A DNA stretch of 64,000 nucleotides from Planctobacterium marinum (GTDB lineage Bacteria; Pseudomonadota; Gammaproteobacteria; Enterobacterales; Alteromonadaceae): contig NZ_JAJEWQ010000006.1 of NCBI RefSeq assembly GCF_020687805.1, positions 183,750 to 247,749 on the forward strand, written 5' to 3'. Under the pieces are notes generated by a model. The model saw nothing but the letters and a program-made list of their open reading frames with translations. It had not been told where the DNA came from and did not search any database. Of this stretch, positions 9,606 through 19,093 are shown piece after piece (position 1 is the first letter of the stretch; every line of letters starts with the position of its first letter). Made by a program: the position numbers and the translations under genes.

Positions 9606-9633
9606 TTGACAGTCAGCTAATCCTATATATATT
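9606..9633 (+). promoter_or_regulatory. sigma70-type promoter for the 9812 operon
   Basis: A consensus -35 box TTGACA (9606-9611) is followed after 16 bases by TATATT (9628-9633). It reads rightward toward the exported-protein genes and would give a leader of about 170 bases. Confidence 0.6.
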
Positions 9634-9649
9634 TATACACATGTGTCTA
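9634..9649. promoter_or_regulatory. palindromic operator candidate, TetR-type
   Basis: TA-n-ACACATGTGT-n-TA is an interrupted palindrome with a perfect 10-bp core (9637-9646). It begins directly after the -10 box, the usual position for a repressor site, between the divergent TetR gene and its likely target operon. Confidence 0.55.
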
Positions 9650-9811
9650 AAAATGCGTGAGGCATACAGAAATGATATTCACTCACGATGTCGGCAAGTC
9701 GATTAATACTCTCGGGTGAATATCGATTCTTCAAAATTCAATATATTTAACAGTCATTTAACGGTACTCAATTGTAATCGAGAGGACACCTCATGTTCGG
9801 AGATAACGCTA

Positions 9812-11902
9812 ATGAATAAAAAACAGCCTCGCAGAAATCAGATGTTGGGGGCTTCAATACTGGGGCTATTGTCAATGGGGGACGCATTGGCTGCTCCACC
9901 AGTGGCTCATGAAGATAGTTTCAGTACAACGTTTAACTATCCTTTAACTTTGTACAGTTCGGATTTATTGACTAATGATGAAAAAAGCTCTGATGAGGAA
10001 ATGCTTAACATCGAATGGGTTGGTGATGCTGAACATGGGCTGGTTAACAAAAACGAAGCGTCGGGTACGATTGTTTTTACTCCTGACGAAGGGTTTACCG
10101 GAACGGCGACTTTCCGATATGAAGTGTTTGGCATGAATGGGGAATCTGCATTAGGAATGGTACTCATCGATGTTGCCCCCAACTCAGCACCAGTGCCCGT
10201 TGACGATGTTTTGGAAACCCCTAGGAATACTGAATTACGTATATCGGTGATTGAGCTCCTCGACAATGATATTGAGCATGATCCTGAACAAATTATTGAA
10301 ATCATTGACATTAACGAAGTTAACGGGGGACAAATCCAAAGAAGAGAGGATTTAGGTGAGATACATTTTTCACCATCTCAGGACTTTTACGGTACTGCTG
10401 GTTTCACCTATCGAATTACTGACAATTACGGTCTTAGCAGTGCAGTCAGCGCCAGAGTAACCATAAACATCAATAGCAATAATGCGCCGACTGTCGTTAA
10501 TGATGAATTTGTGACTTCCAGAAATGTCCCTATAGAGATTAGCGTTCAATCACTTTTGATGAACGATTCTGATCCAAATACTGGCGATATCCTGACAGTG
10601 AATTATATCGATGACTTGATCGAAAATGGCATTCCTGTGGAGTATGGCGATCCAAATGCAGGCACAGTGTCATTGGATATGCTTGCGGGGTCGATAATGT
10701 ACACACCCGGTCACAACGTCACCGGAAGCGCAATGTTTACGTATGGCGTGACAGACCAATATGGTGGGCTGGGGTGGGCCCATGTAACGGTAGCGATAAG
10801 TGAAAATGAAGAACCGATAGTTCAGGATGACGAATTTAGTACTCAGTTAAACACACCGCTAATAATCAGCTTTGAGAGTCTGCTTAATAACGATTCTGAT
10901 CCTAACATTGGTGATTATCTCGAGGTTACCTATGTCGACGATTTGGTACAAAACGGCATTCCATTAGAGCATGTCACCGAGAATTCGGGATCGGTCGTTC
11001 TGAATACTAATGATGAAACGGTGACTTTTACGCCTGCGGAAAATATGTCCGGAGTGGCCAGCTTCGTTTACGGGATATCCGATCCCTTGGGAAGTATGGC
11101 CTGGGGACAGGTTACCATTCATGTTGAAGAAAACACCCCACCAGTATTGAGAAATGATCATCTTATTTTATCTGGTAGTGACATTTCATATATCCATGCC
11201 TCAGAGTTCCTGGAGAACGACACCGACGCTAATTTGGGAGACCAAATATGGCTGAATTATTTTGATGATTTGACAATCGGGTCGATGTCCTTTTTTGAAG
11301 AGTACCAGACTTTGGTATTTGTGCCGCCTGCGAATTCAAACGGAGCTACCGGTTCAGTTATTTATGGTGGGCATGATAACGCTGGGGCAATGCAGTGGGC
11401 TATTGCTCAGTTAACTTTAGATGAGCAGGCGCCGCAGCGAGATTTATTGGCCTTAACTGAAATTTTAGGAGAGGAACCTAATTTCACTGGCATAGAACCA
11501 GGAGAGCCCGGCGAACCAGGAGAACCGGGAGAACCGGGTGAACCGGGAGAACCGGGAGAACCGGGAGAACCGGGTGAACCGGGAGAACCGGGAGAACCAA
11601 GAGAACCGGGAGAACCAGGAGAACCGGGTGAATCCCTTGTTTTGGTGAGGCCGACCTTATCGGCACACTTAAACGGCAATAGCATTGATTTAGAATGGGA
11701 TCACGTGGAAGGAAGAGGTGATTACCGCATTCTGTATTGGAGAGACAATGAAAAACCCTTCATTATTTTGACCGGCGAAACAAGTTACTCGATAAATGAT
11801 TTTGCGGTCGAACATGTTGTAAGTCGCTACTGGTTCATTGTGGAAGCTTATGATGACCTGGGCAATAGCGTTTTTAGTGAAGCTATTCAAATATCCCAAT
11901 AA
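9812..11902 (+). CDS. exported repeat protein: five cadherin-like domains, collagen-like GEP tract, FnIII-like domain
   Basis: Secreted or surface protein of 696 residues; no enzyme motif. A signal peptide ends at GDALA|APP. About five domains of roughly 100 residues follow, with the signature of tandem-95/cadherin-like repeats (NNAPTVVNDEF, LLMNDSDPNTGD, GSAMFTYGVTDQYG). Residues 564-608 are 15 Gly-X-Y triplets, nearly all Gly-Glu-Pro. The C-terminal about 85 residues resemble a fibronectin type III domain. The ATG at 9812 has GGAGAT eight bases upstream and starts a normal signal peptide; an earlier in-frame ATG at 9716 would bury it. Stop to next start is 23 bases, so it is co-transcribed with the di-heme protein. 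Likely extracellular matrix or adhesion role, by inference only. Confidence 0.85.
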   Translation: MNKKQPRRNQMLGASILGLLSMGDALAAPPVAHEDSFSTTFNYPLTLYSSDLLTNDEKSSDEEMLNIEWVGDAEHGLVNKNEASGTIVFTPDEGFTGTATFRYEVFGMNGESALGMVLIDVAPNSAPVPVDDVLETPRNTELRISVIELLDNDIEHDPEQIIEIIDINEVNGGQIQRREDLGEIHFSPSQDFYGTAGFTYRITDNYGLSSAVSARVTININSNNAPTVVNDEFVTSRNVPIEISVQSLLMNDSDPNTGDILTVNYIDDLIENGIPVEYGDPNAGTVSLDMLAGSIMYTPGHNVTGSAMFTYGVTDQYGGLGWAHVTVAISENEEPIVQDDEFSTQLNTPLIISFESLLNNDSDPNIGDYLEVTYVDDLVQNGIPLEHVTENSGSVVLNTNDETVTFTPAENMSGVASFVYGISDPLGSMAWGQVTIHVEENTPPVLRNDHLILSGSDISYIHASEFLENDTDANLGDQIWLNYFDDLTIGSMSFFEEYQTLVFVPPANSNGATGSVIYGGHDNAGAMQWAIAQLTLDEQAPQRDLLALTEILGEEPNFTGIEPGEPGEPGEPGEPGEPGEPGEPGEPGEPGEPGEPREPGEPGEPGESLVLVRPTLSAHLNGNSIDLEWDHVEGRGDYRILYWRDNEKPFIILTGETSYSINDFAVEHVVSRYWFIVEAYDDLGNSVFSEAIQISQ
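11501..11635 (+). repeat. 9-bp tandem repeat encoding (Gly-Glu-Pro)n
   Basis: Fifteen in-frame 9-base units, mostly GGAGAACCG or GGTGAACCG. They encode eleven GEP, then one REP, two more GEP and a final GES. All units share the GAA/CC core, as expected for recent slippage expansion, so copy number may vary between strains. Confidence 0.9.
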
Positions 11903-11925
11903 ATCGAGCACAAGAGATTAAAAAT

Positions 11926-14900
11926 ATGAGTAACTATTTCATGATACGTTTTTTGAAAATTACTTTAGCGGTATTTTTTACTACAACAAGTGCCTATTCT
12001 GCTGAGTACCCGCCCAATATTGACTATGGGAACAAAGGTACCTTTATTGCAAAAAGGGCTGTCGAATATGGGCGCGCTGCTAATTTGACAACATTGGGGC
12101 CTGTTCTGGCCAGTATCCCTGAAGCTCCCGGAAGTTCTCATGTAGGTTTACAAAACGGGGTTCAATATCACTCTACGGTATGGGATTTATCAAATCTAAC
12201 AAACCCAACCCTGATTGTGGACCTGACTTCTGCGGCAAATGACGGAAGAACTACCAATGCGATGCCTGTAGATGCGCATGGTACCGTTGTTCGATTTCAG
12301 GATGGTATTGACTATCTATTCCTTGGAGCAAGTGAGTATTTGACATTTGATCCGAGCTTTAGCAATGCCGCTGAACAGGTCGCTGTTGAATCAGAGACCT
12401 GGAATTTTGGATGGGGCCCTGATCCACTTGCCTATTCTACAATGACTTCTCCTTTTCACATGAGAAACTATTGGGAATACGGGTTCGATACCTCAGGTTT
12501 GTATTCTATTCGTGATCCTTCGCAATTTTTAGATACCGGAGGGGAAACCGAGTGGCTAGGTCGTTCTGAAAACGTTCCATGGTTAGGCACGCCACTGGTT
12601 TCCTGGGATCACCTTGGTTTGACTGGCGTGACCGGATTTAGCTTTATGATGGGCGAGCTGTTGGTGGTCGCCTCTGATCAGCAGTCTACAGGCCTGGCTG
12701 TTTACGAGTTATCTGGTTACAGGGAAGGAGTGAAGCCAAGACTTTTAAGTCGATTTCAACCTGTATTAACTGAACCTGATGGTCATCAGGCAGGGATCGG
12801 AGGTTACTGGGTCGAACCTTATGGCTCAAAGAAAGTCGTTTACGCGGCACGAGAACGCAGAGCACTGAATAGACATTATCCTGCGATGTTTGTCGTTGAT
12901 TTTACGAACCCTCGTGAACCGGCGCTAACATGTGAAATCTATTTCGATCAAGAAGACTCTGAACTCAATACCCGAGACGGTGATTATTCGAGTGATCCAA
13001 TGTATATCTTCTTTCAGGATCAGTATGCGTATGTCGATCATTTTCAGGTTGATATACACGCTTGCGAAGATGCCTACGAGGACGGTTCTATTTCCAACGC
13101 TGAATTTCAAGAAGTCGTGTACAAATTTGAAGATCTCGCAAACGGTTGTGATGCCAGTCAATATTTCAGACCGCTGGGCCAGGTAGGAGTATTTGGGGGA
13201 TATGATTTTTGGGTTACGCCTGATACAAACGAGCAAGGTATGTGTTTCTTTGTCACGGATGATGAACCAGATACACGGGCTCCCTATATTTCAGGGCATC
13301 GTCCATTACCTGGTCAAACAAATTTCCCTGTTGATGGGTTTATACACTTACATATCCCGGAAACGCTAAGAACGGAAACACTGGCTGAGGCAATAAGACT
13401 GATTGCGATTGAGGAGGATGGCAGCGAGTCTGTTGTTAGTTTCCGCCATCAGTTGAGTCACACAGGGACTATTTCAATTTGGCCTGTGAACCGGATCGAT
13501 AAGGGCCGAGGATGGTTAGAGGATGAGTTAACCTATTTGAATCCAGACACGACATATCGGGTTGAAGTTTCAGGAGTTCAGGACTTCATGGGTAACACCA
13601 TGACACCTTATCAGTTCACCTTTACCACTAACGATGGTGGTTTTCCCAGCAATGAGCCTGAAATTGTTCAGGGACCAGCGCCTACTTATGCATCTGAGCC
13701 TTATTTTCCCAACCATTCAGGTCAAATTACCTGCCCGGTTGAACCTGTTGATGCATCAATTTATGACCCTGTTTGGGTTGTTAATCAAAACAATGACAGT
13801 GTATCAATAATCGCTCAAAACACCGATGAACTGACGTTTGAAAAAAACCTGGAGCTGATTCGAGAAATCAAACTGGATTACGAATCACCCACTTCTGTGA
13901 CGAAGGTCGCTGATTTCTATGCAGTAACCTATAGAGACGATGATAAAGTTGTCTTTTTCGATGGGCTTGGTATGCCACAGTTTTCCGTAGATACCGGGCA
14001 TGGCACACAGCCGGTATCATCAGTCAGTAACGGAGACGGGATTTTGTATGTTTCCCTATACGGCAGCGGCGAAGTCATCAAGATCAACTCAGTTTCCGGG
14101 CAGATAGCAGAACGATTATCCGTTGGTCCTTATCCCAAAGCTATGGCGATGCGAGGTGACAGGATTCTCGTCACCCGATTCATATCAGAGACTGATTATG
14201 GAGAGGTATATGATATTGACGTCAATAGTGAAGAAGTAGATGGGCGGGACATGTATTTACGTCGAGTTATCCAGGTGAATAAAGTGCTTGTTCCTGATGA
14301 TATTGATCATGGTAGTGGTGTTCCAAATTATTTATCTGGCATCGTTATAGACAGAGGCGGAGCGCATGCTTACATCTCAGCAACCAAAGCGAATACTGAT
14401 CGCGGATTAACCCCGCGTAACGAAGACGCCAATATCGCTTCGCTGGTTCCTCTTGATGATGATAATACAGTGAGGCCAATGATAATCAGTCTTCGACTCG
14501 GAGAGACAGGGGATGAAGAACCGGCAGCTTTACCACAATTTCGTGTCAATATTGATTCAAATATCGACCCAACTTCAAGAGACAATACGATTGACCTGGA
14601 CAACAGTGCAGATCCTTCCGCCATAACTTATTTACCAAACCCAGGCATTCGCGTTACTGCAATGCAGGGAAATAACATGGTGATTGTTGAAGATTTGGTC
14701 GCAAATTCAAGGACGCAGTTTAATACCGGAGCGGCACCTCAGGGCATGTGTTCTACTTTGAGAACGCTTTATGTAAAAAATTTCGCAGACAGAACCGTCA
14801 GCGCTATTGATATATCTCATTACCTTTACTCCGGAAGGCTTAATCCGAGGGTAGATACTATCTCTACAGTAACAGAGGAGGTATTAAATGATGAGGAACT

Positions 14901-15666
14901 CCGTGGATTACAGGTGTTTTATCACTCTTCTAAACCGCAGATGGGGCATGAAGGTTACATATCATGCGCTTCTTGCCACAATGACGGTGGACACGATGGA
15001 CGAACCTGGGATGTAGCGCATCTGGGAGAAGGGATGAGAAATACAATGTCTCTTAATGGCGCCAAAGGTGTACGCTTTGGAAATCTGCACTGGAGTGGAA
15101 ACTTCGATGAAGTACAAGATTTTGAACTGCAAATTGAGCAACTAAATATGGGTGAAGGATTGGTTGAAGGCACGACCTTCAGAGAAGGAGACACTCCTTT
15201 GTCTTTGCGTACAACAGGGCTCAATAGTGATTTAGATGCATTATCAGCCTACGTACATAGCTTAGGGAAAAGTAGTGTAAAACATTCTCCATATCGCACT
15301 TATACCGGAGAACTTACGGATTCTGCAATGCGCGGGCAAATAATATTTCAGTCGGAAAATTGTGGCAGCTGTCATACTGGCAGTGCTTTTCGCGATGGTA
15401 GGATGCATGATGTAGGGACTATTACAGAGCGTTCCGGAAACCGGTTAGGTTCAAGAATCTCCGAAATCAGAACGCCAACACTCATTGAGTTATGGGACTC
15501 AGCTCCGTATTTTCATGATGGAAGTGCTCAAACATTAGAAGCGGTGTTTGAAGTTGGCACACACCAAAGAGAACTTAATTCAGAGCAGTTACAAGATTTA
15601 ATTTCTTTTTTGCTGTCGATTGATCGAGAAATGTTTATTGATGATGATGCGAGTTTTCCTGAGTAA
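11926..15666 (+). CDS. giant exported di-heme cytochrome c peroxidase/MauG-like protein with beta-propeller
   Basis: A 1246-residue exported protein. A signal peptide (to about AYSA|EYP) is followed by about 430 residues with LVIVD/propeller-like features. An SbsA-type Ig-like domain lies around 450-565 (DTRAPYISGHRPLPG to FTFTTND), and a YVTN-like propeller around 600-960 (PVWVVNQNNDSVSI). The C-terminal about 270 residues are a di-heme peroxidase domain with heme sites C1014-ASCH and C1146-GSCH and the family motif TPTLIELWDSAPYFHDGS. Typical CcpA/MauG proteins are only about 320-400 residues. Periplasmic or surface oxidation chemistry is likely. Substrate is unknown, and cytochrome maturation genes are not in the window. 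Second gene of the operon starting at 9812. Confidence 0.85.
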   Translation: MSNYFMIRFLKITLAVFFTTTSAYSAEYPPNIDYGNKGTFIAKRAVEYGRAANLTTLGPVLASIPEAPGSSHVGLQNGVQYHSTVWDLSNLTNPTLIVDLTSAANDGRTTNAMPVDAHGTVVRFQDGIDYLFLGASEYLTFDPSFSNAAEQVAVESETWNFGWGPDPLAYSTMTSPFHMRNYWEYGFDTSGLYSIRDPSQFLDTGGETEWLGRSENVPWLGTPLVSWDHLGLTGVTGFSFMMGELLVVASDQQSTGLAVYELSGYREGVKPRLLSRFQPVLTEPDGHQAGIGGYWVEPYGSKKVVYAARERRALNRHYPAMFVVDFTNPREPALTCEIYFDQEDSELNTRDGDYSSDPMYIFFQDQYAYVDHFQVDIHACEDAYEDGSISNAEFQEVVYKFEDLANGCDASQYFRPLGQVGVFGGYDFWVTPDTNEQGMCFFVTDDEPDTRAPYISGHRPLPGQTNFPVDGFIHLHIPETLRTETLAEAIRLIAIEEDGSESVVSFRHQLSHTGTISIWPVNRIDKGRGWLEDELTYLNPDTTYRVEVSGVQDFMGNTMTPYQFTFTTNDGGFPSNEPEIVQGPAPTYASEPYFPNHSGQITCPVEPVDASIYDPVWVVNQNNDSVSIIAQNTDELTFEKNLELIREIKLDYESPTSVTKVADFYAVTYRDDDKVVFFDGLGMPQFSVDTGHGTQPVSSVSNGDGILYVSLYGSGEVIKINSVSGQIAERLSVGPYPKAMAMRGDRILVTRFISETDYGEVYDIDVNSEEVDGRDMYLRRVIQVNKVLVPDDIDHGSGVPNYLSGIVIDRGGAHAYISATKANTDRGLTPRNEDANIASLVPLDDDNTVRPMIISLRLGETGDEEPAALPQFRVNIDSNIDPTSRDNTIDLDNSADPSAITYLPNPGIRVTAMQGNNMVIVEDLVANSRTQFNTGAAPQGMCSTLRTLYVKNFADRTVSAIDISHYLYSGRLNPRVDTISTVTEEVLNDEELRGLQVFYHSSKPQMGHEGYISCASCHNDGGHDGRTWDVAHLGEGMRNTMSLNGAKGVRFGNLHWSGNFDEVQDFELQIEQLNMGEGLVEGTTFREGDTPLSLRTTGLNSDLDALSAYVHSLGKSSVKHSPYRTYTGELTDSAMRGQIIFQSENCGSCHTGSAFRDGRMHDVGTITERSGNRLGSRISEIRTPTLIELWDSAPYFHDGSAQTLEAVFEVGTHQRELNSEQLQDLISFLLSIDREMFIDDDASFPE

Positions 15667-16099
15667 CATCAGATATTGTTAATATCGGCGTGTGCTTTTT
15701 TGGGGCTACATTCAACAAAAAAGTACGCGGTCTTTTTTACACTAAGTATAATTGCAGGTAACGCCCAGAACCATTGCCAGCAACTTGAAAAAGCAGGGTT
15801 TACATAGTCGGAAATTAAATTATCACTCCTGCCTCAACTCCATCGACAGACACTGCAAGTCAGGTATTCCAAGCGTTTTTCTAACTGTAAATAAAAGCAA
15901 ATTGCGGCGTTCTGCTCCCTTTCAAATTTTAACGGGGTGCCTTAGTGTCCCTGAAATAGCGTAAATTTTTGTTAATTTAAAAACTAAAGCCACAAGTCAA
16001 AACAACTGCTTAATGTTTCAACATTCAAACCATACAGGCTGATCTGATCAGGCTGAATCGCGTACCATTGAGTTAATCGCAATAACCTGATGTTTTTTG
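15667..16099. other. intergenic region upstream of the photolyase
   Basis: About 430 bases without a convincing gene. A 70-codon open frame at 15752-15964 lacks a good ribosome-binding site and any recognizable protein features. The right part is AT-rich and carries a palindrome at 16039. Confidence 0.5.
16039..16051. promoter_or_regulatory. palindrome CTGATC-T-GATCAG upstream of phr
   Basis: Perfect 6-bp arms around one base, inside a direct repeat of CAGGCTGA (16035-16042 and 16049-16056). It is centred about 55 bases before the photolyase start, so it is a candidate operator. No family assignment is possible. Confidence 0.35.
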
Positions 16100-17524
16100 A
16101 TGACCACACTGTATTGGCTACGTAATGACCTGCGGCTGTCGGATAACCCGGCGTTAAGCTATGCCGCTGAGCAAGGTACTGTCCTCCCGGTCTATATTCT
16201 GGACAAGCGTATATCCCGGCAAATGGGGGCGGCGTCGCTGAGATGGCTACATGACTCGCTGGAGAGTATAAACAAAGATTTACAGGGAAAACTATTAATA
16301 CTTGCCGGTGATCCCCAGACTCTTATTCCGGATGTTGTACATCAGTACGACATCGAGAATGTAGTGTGGAATCGCCTGTACGAGCCTGAAACCGTGGCCC
16401 GGGACAGTGACATCAAAAAGCAACTGCTTGAGCAAGGCGTACAGGTCAGAAGTTTTAACGCAAATCATCTGTGGCAACCCACCGAAATTGCTAAAAAAGA
16501 TGGCACCCCTTACAAAGTCTTTACCCCCTATTATCGCAAAGGTTGCCTGGTTGCAGGGCAACCTCGCTTTCCTCTGGCAAAACCTGAGGTGTTAAAGCTG
16601 CTGCAAGCCGATGGCGGACTATCTGTCAGCGAATTAAACCTGCTGCCAGCCGTTAATTGGGATGAAAAAATGATGTCTTACTGGCACCCTGGGGAAGCCG
16701 GAGCCAAAGAGTTACTGGCTGATTTTCTGGCCGGTCCATTGTTTAACTACAAGAATGAGCGCAACTTGCCGGCCGTGAGGGCGACTTCGCGATTGTCACC
16801 GCATTTGCACTTTGGTGAATTGTCACCTAATCAGGTGTGGTATGCGATAGTGGATAAATGCAACATTGAGGGTGTGGCACTGGATAGCCCTGATGTGGAT
16901 TGTTATCTGTCGGAATTGGGCTGGCGTGAGTTTTCTGCTTATCTGCTGTTTCATTTTCCGCAGATGGTGACGCAAAACTTCAACGAAAAATTCGACAAAT
17001 TTCCCTGGCGAGCAGCACCACAGCATCTGCAAGCCTGGCAAAAAGGGCAAACTGGCTTTCCCATTGTTGACGCGGGAATGCGTGAGCTATGGGCTACAGG
17101 TTATATGCACAATCGGGTGCGAATGATTGTAGGGTCGTTTCTGGTGAAAAACCTGTTGCTCGACTGGCGTCAGGGGGAAGCCTGGTTTTGGGACTGTCTG
17201 ATGGATGCCGATTTGGCCAGCAACGTTGCCAGTTGGCAATGGGTTGCGGGTTCTGGTGCTGATGCAGCACCTTATTTCAGGATTTTTAACCCGGTGACAC
17301 AGGGCGAAAAGTTTGATCCCGACGGAGACTATGTCAAAACCTGGTGCCCGGAGTTAGGCAAAGTACCGCCCAAACTGGTGCATAAAATCTGGGAAGCGGA
17401 TGCTAATCTGTTGAGCGCCTGTGGGGTAAAACTAGGGCAAAATTACCCTAATCCAATCGTCGATCTGAAAGCGTCACGGCAGCGGGCGCTGGATGCATTT
17501 GCAGATATGAAAGAGGCACAATAA
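16100..17524 (+). CDS. phrB: deoxyribodipyrimidine photolyase (class I CPD photolyase)
   Basis: Light-driven repair of cyclobutane pyrimidine dimers; 474 residues, standard for class I enzymes. The N-terminal alpha/beta photolyase domain begins LYWLRNDLRLSDNPAL, as in E. coli PhrB. The C-terminal FAD-binding domain shows the conserved ELGWREFSAYLL, MHNRVRMIVGSFLVKNLL and WQWVAGSGADAAPYFRIFNP blocks. The last is typical of CPD photolyases, including the Asn that contacts flavin. The ATG at 16100 is used; no strong ribosome-binding site is visible. It lies three bases before the next photolyase-related gene, so the two are co-transcribed. Confidence 0.95.
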   Translation: MTTLYWLRNDLRLSDNPALSYAAEQGTVLPVYILDKRISRQMGAASLRWLHDSLESINKDLQGKLLILAGDPQTLIPDVVHQYDIENVVWNRLYEPETVARDSDIKKQLLEQGVQVRSFNANHLWQPTEIAKKDGTPYKVFTPYYRKGCLVAGQPRFPLAKPEVLKLLQADGGLSVSELNLLPAVNWDEKMMSYWHPGEAGAKELLADFLAGPLFNYKNERNLPAVRATSRLSPHLHFGELSPNQVWYAIVDKCNIEGVALDSPDVDCYLSELGWREFSAYLLFHFPQMVTQNFNEKFDKFPWRAAPQHLQAWQKGQTGFPIVDAGMRELWATGYMHNRVRMIVGSFLVKNLLLDWRQGEAWFWDCLMDADLASNVASWQWVAGSGADAAPYFRIFNPVTQGEKFDPDGDYVKTWCPELGKVPPKLVHKIWEADANLLSACGVKLGQNYPNPIVDLKASRQRALDAFADMKEAQ

Positions 17525-17527
17525 AGC

Positions 17528-19090
17528 ATGACTCAGCAGGGGGCCAGACGCAGGGCTAAACTGTGTTTAGTGCTGGGTGACCAACTTACGCACGACTTGC
17601 CCGCTATACAAGGTCTGGACAAAAGTGTTGATGTCATTTTGATGGCCGAGGTCAGAGAGGAAGCCACCTACGTAAAACACCACAAAAAGAAAATAGCCTT
17701 TATCTTTTCGGCAATGCGTCACTTCGCTTACGAATTAAGCGGCAAGGGTTTCAGTGTTTTATATCGCAAATATGATGATGCCAATAACAAAGGCTGTCTT
17801 TTTGCTGAGGTGGCGCATTTGCTAAAAACCAGGGATTTTGCCGAAGTTATTCTGACTTTTCCCGGAGAATATCGCCTGTATGCCGATATGCAGCAATGGC
17901 AGGCAAAACTTAAAACCAGAGTGACGATTAAAGAAGATACGCGTTTTCTGGCTGATAAGGCGTTTTTTACTCAGTGGGCGAAAGGCAAAAAACAGTTGCG
18001 CATGGAGTATTTTTACCGGGAAATGCGCAAAAAGCACCGGATTTTAATGGACGCGGAGCAGCCCGAGGGCGGTAAATGGAATTATGACACACAAAACCGC
18101 AATAAGTTGCCGGATGAGGTGCAGGTACCCGAGCCCGATAAGTTTACGCCTGATGCTATAACCGAAGAAGTACTGGCGCTGGTAGACGAGCAGTTCGGGT
18201 CACATTTTGGGGATTTAAAACCGTTTTCTTTTGCGGTTAACCGGCAGCAGGCGTTAGTTGTTTTAAACGCCTTCATCGAGCAACGACTCCCGAATTTCGG
18301 CACCTATCAGGATGCCATGAAACAAGATCAGGATTGGTTGTTTCACAGTCACCTGAGTTTTTACCTCAATGTCGGGTTGTTAACCCCCAGGGAAGTAATC
18401 AAAGCCGCAGAGCAAGCCTGGTATATCAATGCAGCTCCGCTCAACGCAGTAGAAGGTTTTATTCGTCAGATTTTAGGTTGGCGTGAATATGTCAGGGGAT
18501 TGTACTGGCACCTGATGCCGGACTATAAAGCGCGCAACTACCTGTCGGCAAACCGGCCACTACCTGATTTTTTTTGGGGCGCGAAAACCCGGCTCAATTG
18601 TGTCTCAGAGTGTGTCCGCAATACTCGCCAGAATGCCTATGCTCATCATATTCAGCGGTTAATGGTATTGGGAAATTTTGCTTTGCTGGCAGGGATAGAT
18701 CCCGATGAGGTCAATCAATGGTATTTGCTGGTTTATGCTGACGCATTTGAATGGGTAGAGCTACCTAACGTGACCGGTATGATATTGTTTGCCGATGGTG
18801 GCATTCTGGCCAGTAAACCTTATGCCGCGAGCGGCAGTTACATCAACAAAATGTCGGATTATTGCAAACACTGCCACTACGATGTTAAGCAAAAGCTGGG
18901 ACCATCCGCCTGCCCATTCAATTATCTGTACTGGAATTTTCTGATTGAGAATGCCGAACATTTCTCCCGGAACCCTCGCATGTCTATGATCTACAGTATC
19001 CTGGAAAAGAAAAGTCGCGATGATAAGCAGGCAATTCAGCAGCAATCAACAACATTTTTCAATGAGATCAACTTATTGGCAAAAACTTGA
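17528..19090 (+). CDS. iron-sulfur photolyase-related protein (FeS-BCP / (6-4) photolyase family)
   Basis: A 520-residue member of the deoxyribodipyrimidine photolyase-related family, whose characterized members repair (6-4) photoproducts and carry a 4Fe-4S cluster. The N-terminus RAKLCLVLGDQLTHDLPA is diagnostic. Cysteines C358, C446, C449 and C462 have the same spacing (88, 3, 13) as the cluster ligands of Agrobacterium PhrB, so the cluster should be present. The FAD-domain motifs GWREYVRGLYWHLMPDY, NAYAHHIQRLMVLGNFALL and NVTGMILFADGG are intact. Three bases separate it from the upstream photolyase and from the downstream DUF2256 gene. Confidence 0.93.
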   Translation: MTQQGARRRAKLCLVLGDQLTHDLPAIQGLDKSVDVILMAEVREEATYVKHHKKKIAFIFSAMRHFAYELSGKGFSVLYRKYDDANNKGCLFAEVAHLLKTRDFAEVILTFPGEYRLYADMQQWQAKLKTRVTIKEDTRFLADKAFFTQWAKGKKQLRMEYFYREMRKKHRILMDAEQPEGGKWNYDTQNRNKLPDEVQVPEPDKFTPDAITEEVLALVDEQFGSHFGDLKPFSFAVNRQQALVVLNAFIEQRLPNFGTYQDAMKQDQDWLFHSHLSFYLNVGLLTPREVIKAAEQAWYINAAPLNAVEGFIRQILGWREYVRGLYWHLMPDYKARNYLSANRPLPDFFWGAKTRLNCVSECVRNTRQNAYAHHIQRLMVLGNFALLAGIDPDEVNQWYLLVYADAFEWVELPNVTGMILFADGGILASKPYAASGSYINKMSDYCKHCHYDVKQKLGPSACPFNYLYWNFLIENAEHFSRNPRMSMIYSILEKKSRDDKQAIQQQSTTFFNEINLLAKT

Positions 19091-19093
19091 TCT

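Noticed and set aside
11501-11635. Short regular repeats considered as a CRISPR-like array
   Set aside because: They are in-frame 9-base units without spacers and encode Gly-Glu-Pro triplets.
15752-15964. 70-codon open frame in the gap upstream of phrB
   Set aside because: No ribosome-binding site, no signal peptide or domain, and a composition unlike neighbouring genes. Treated as noncoding.
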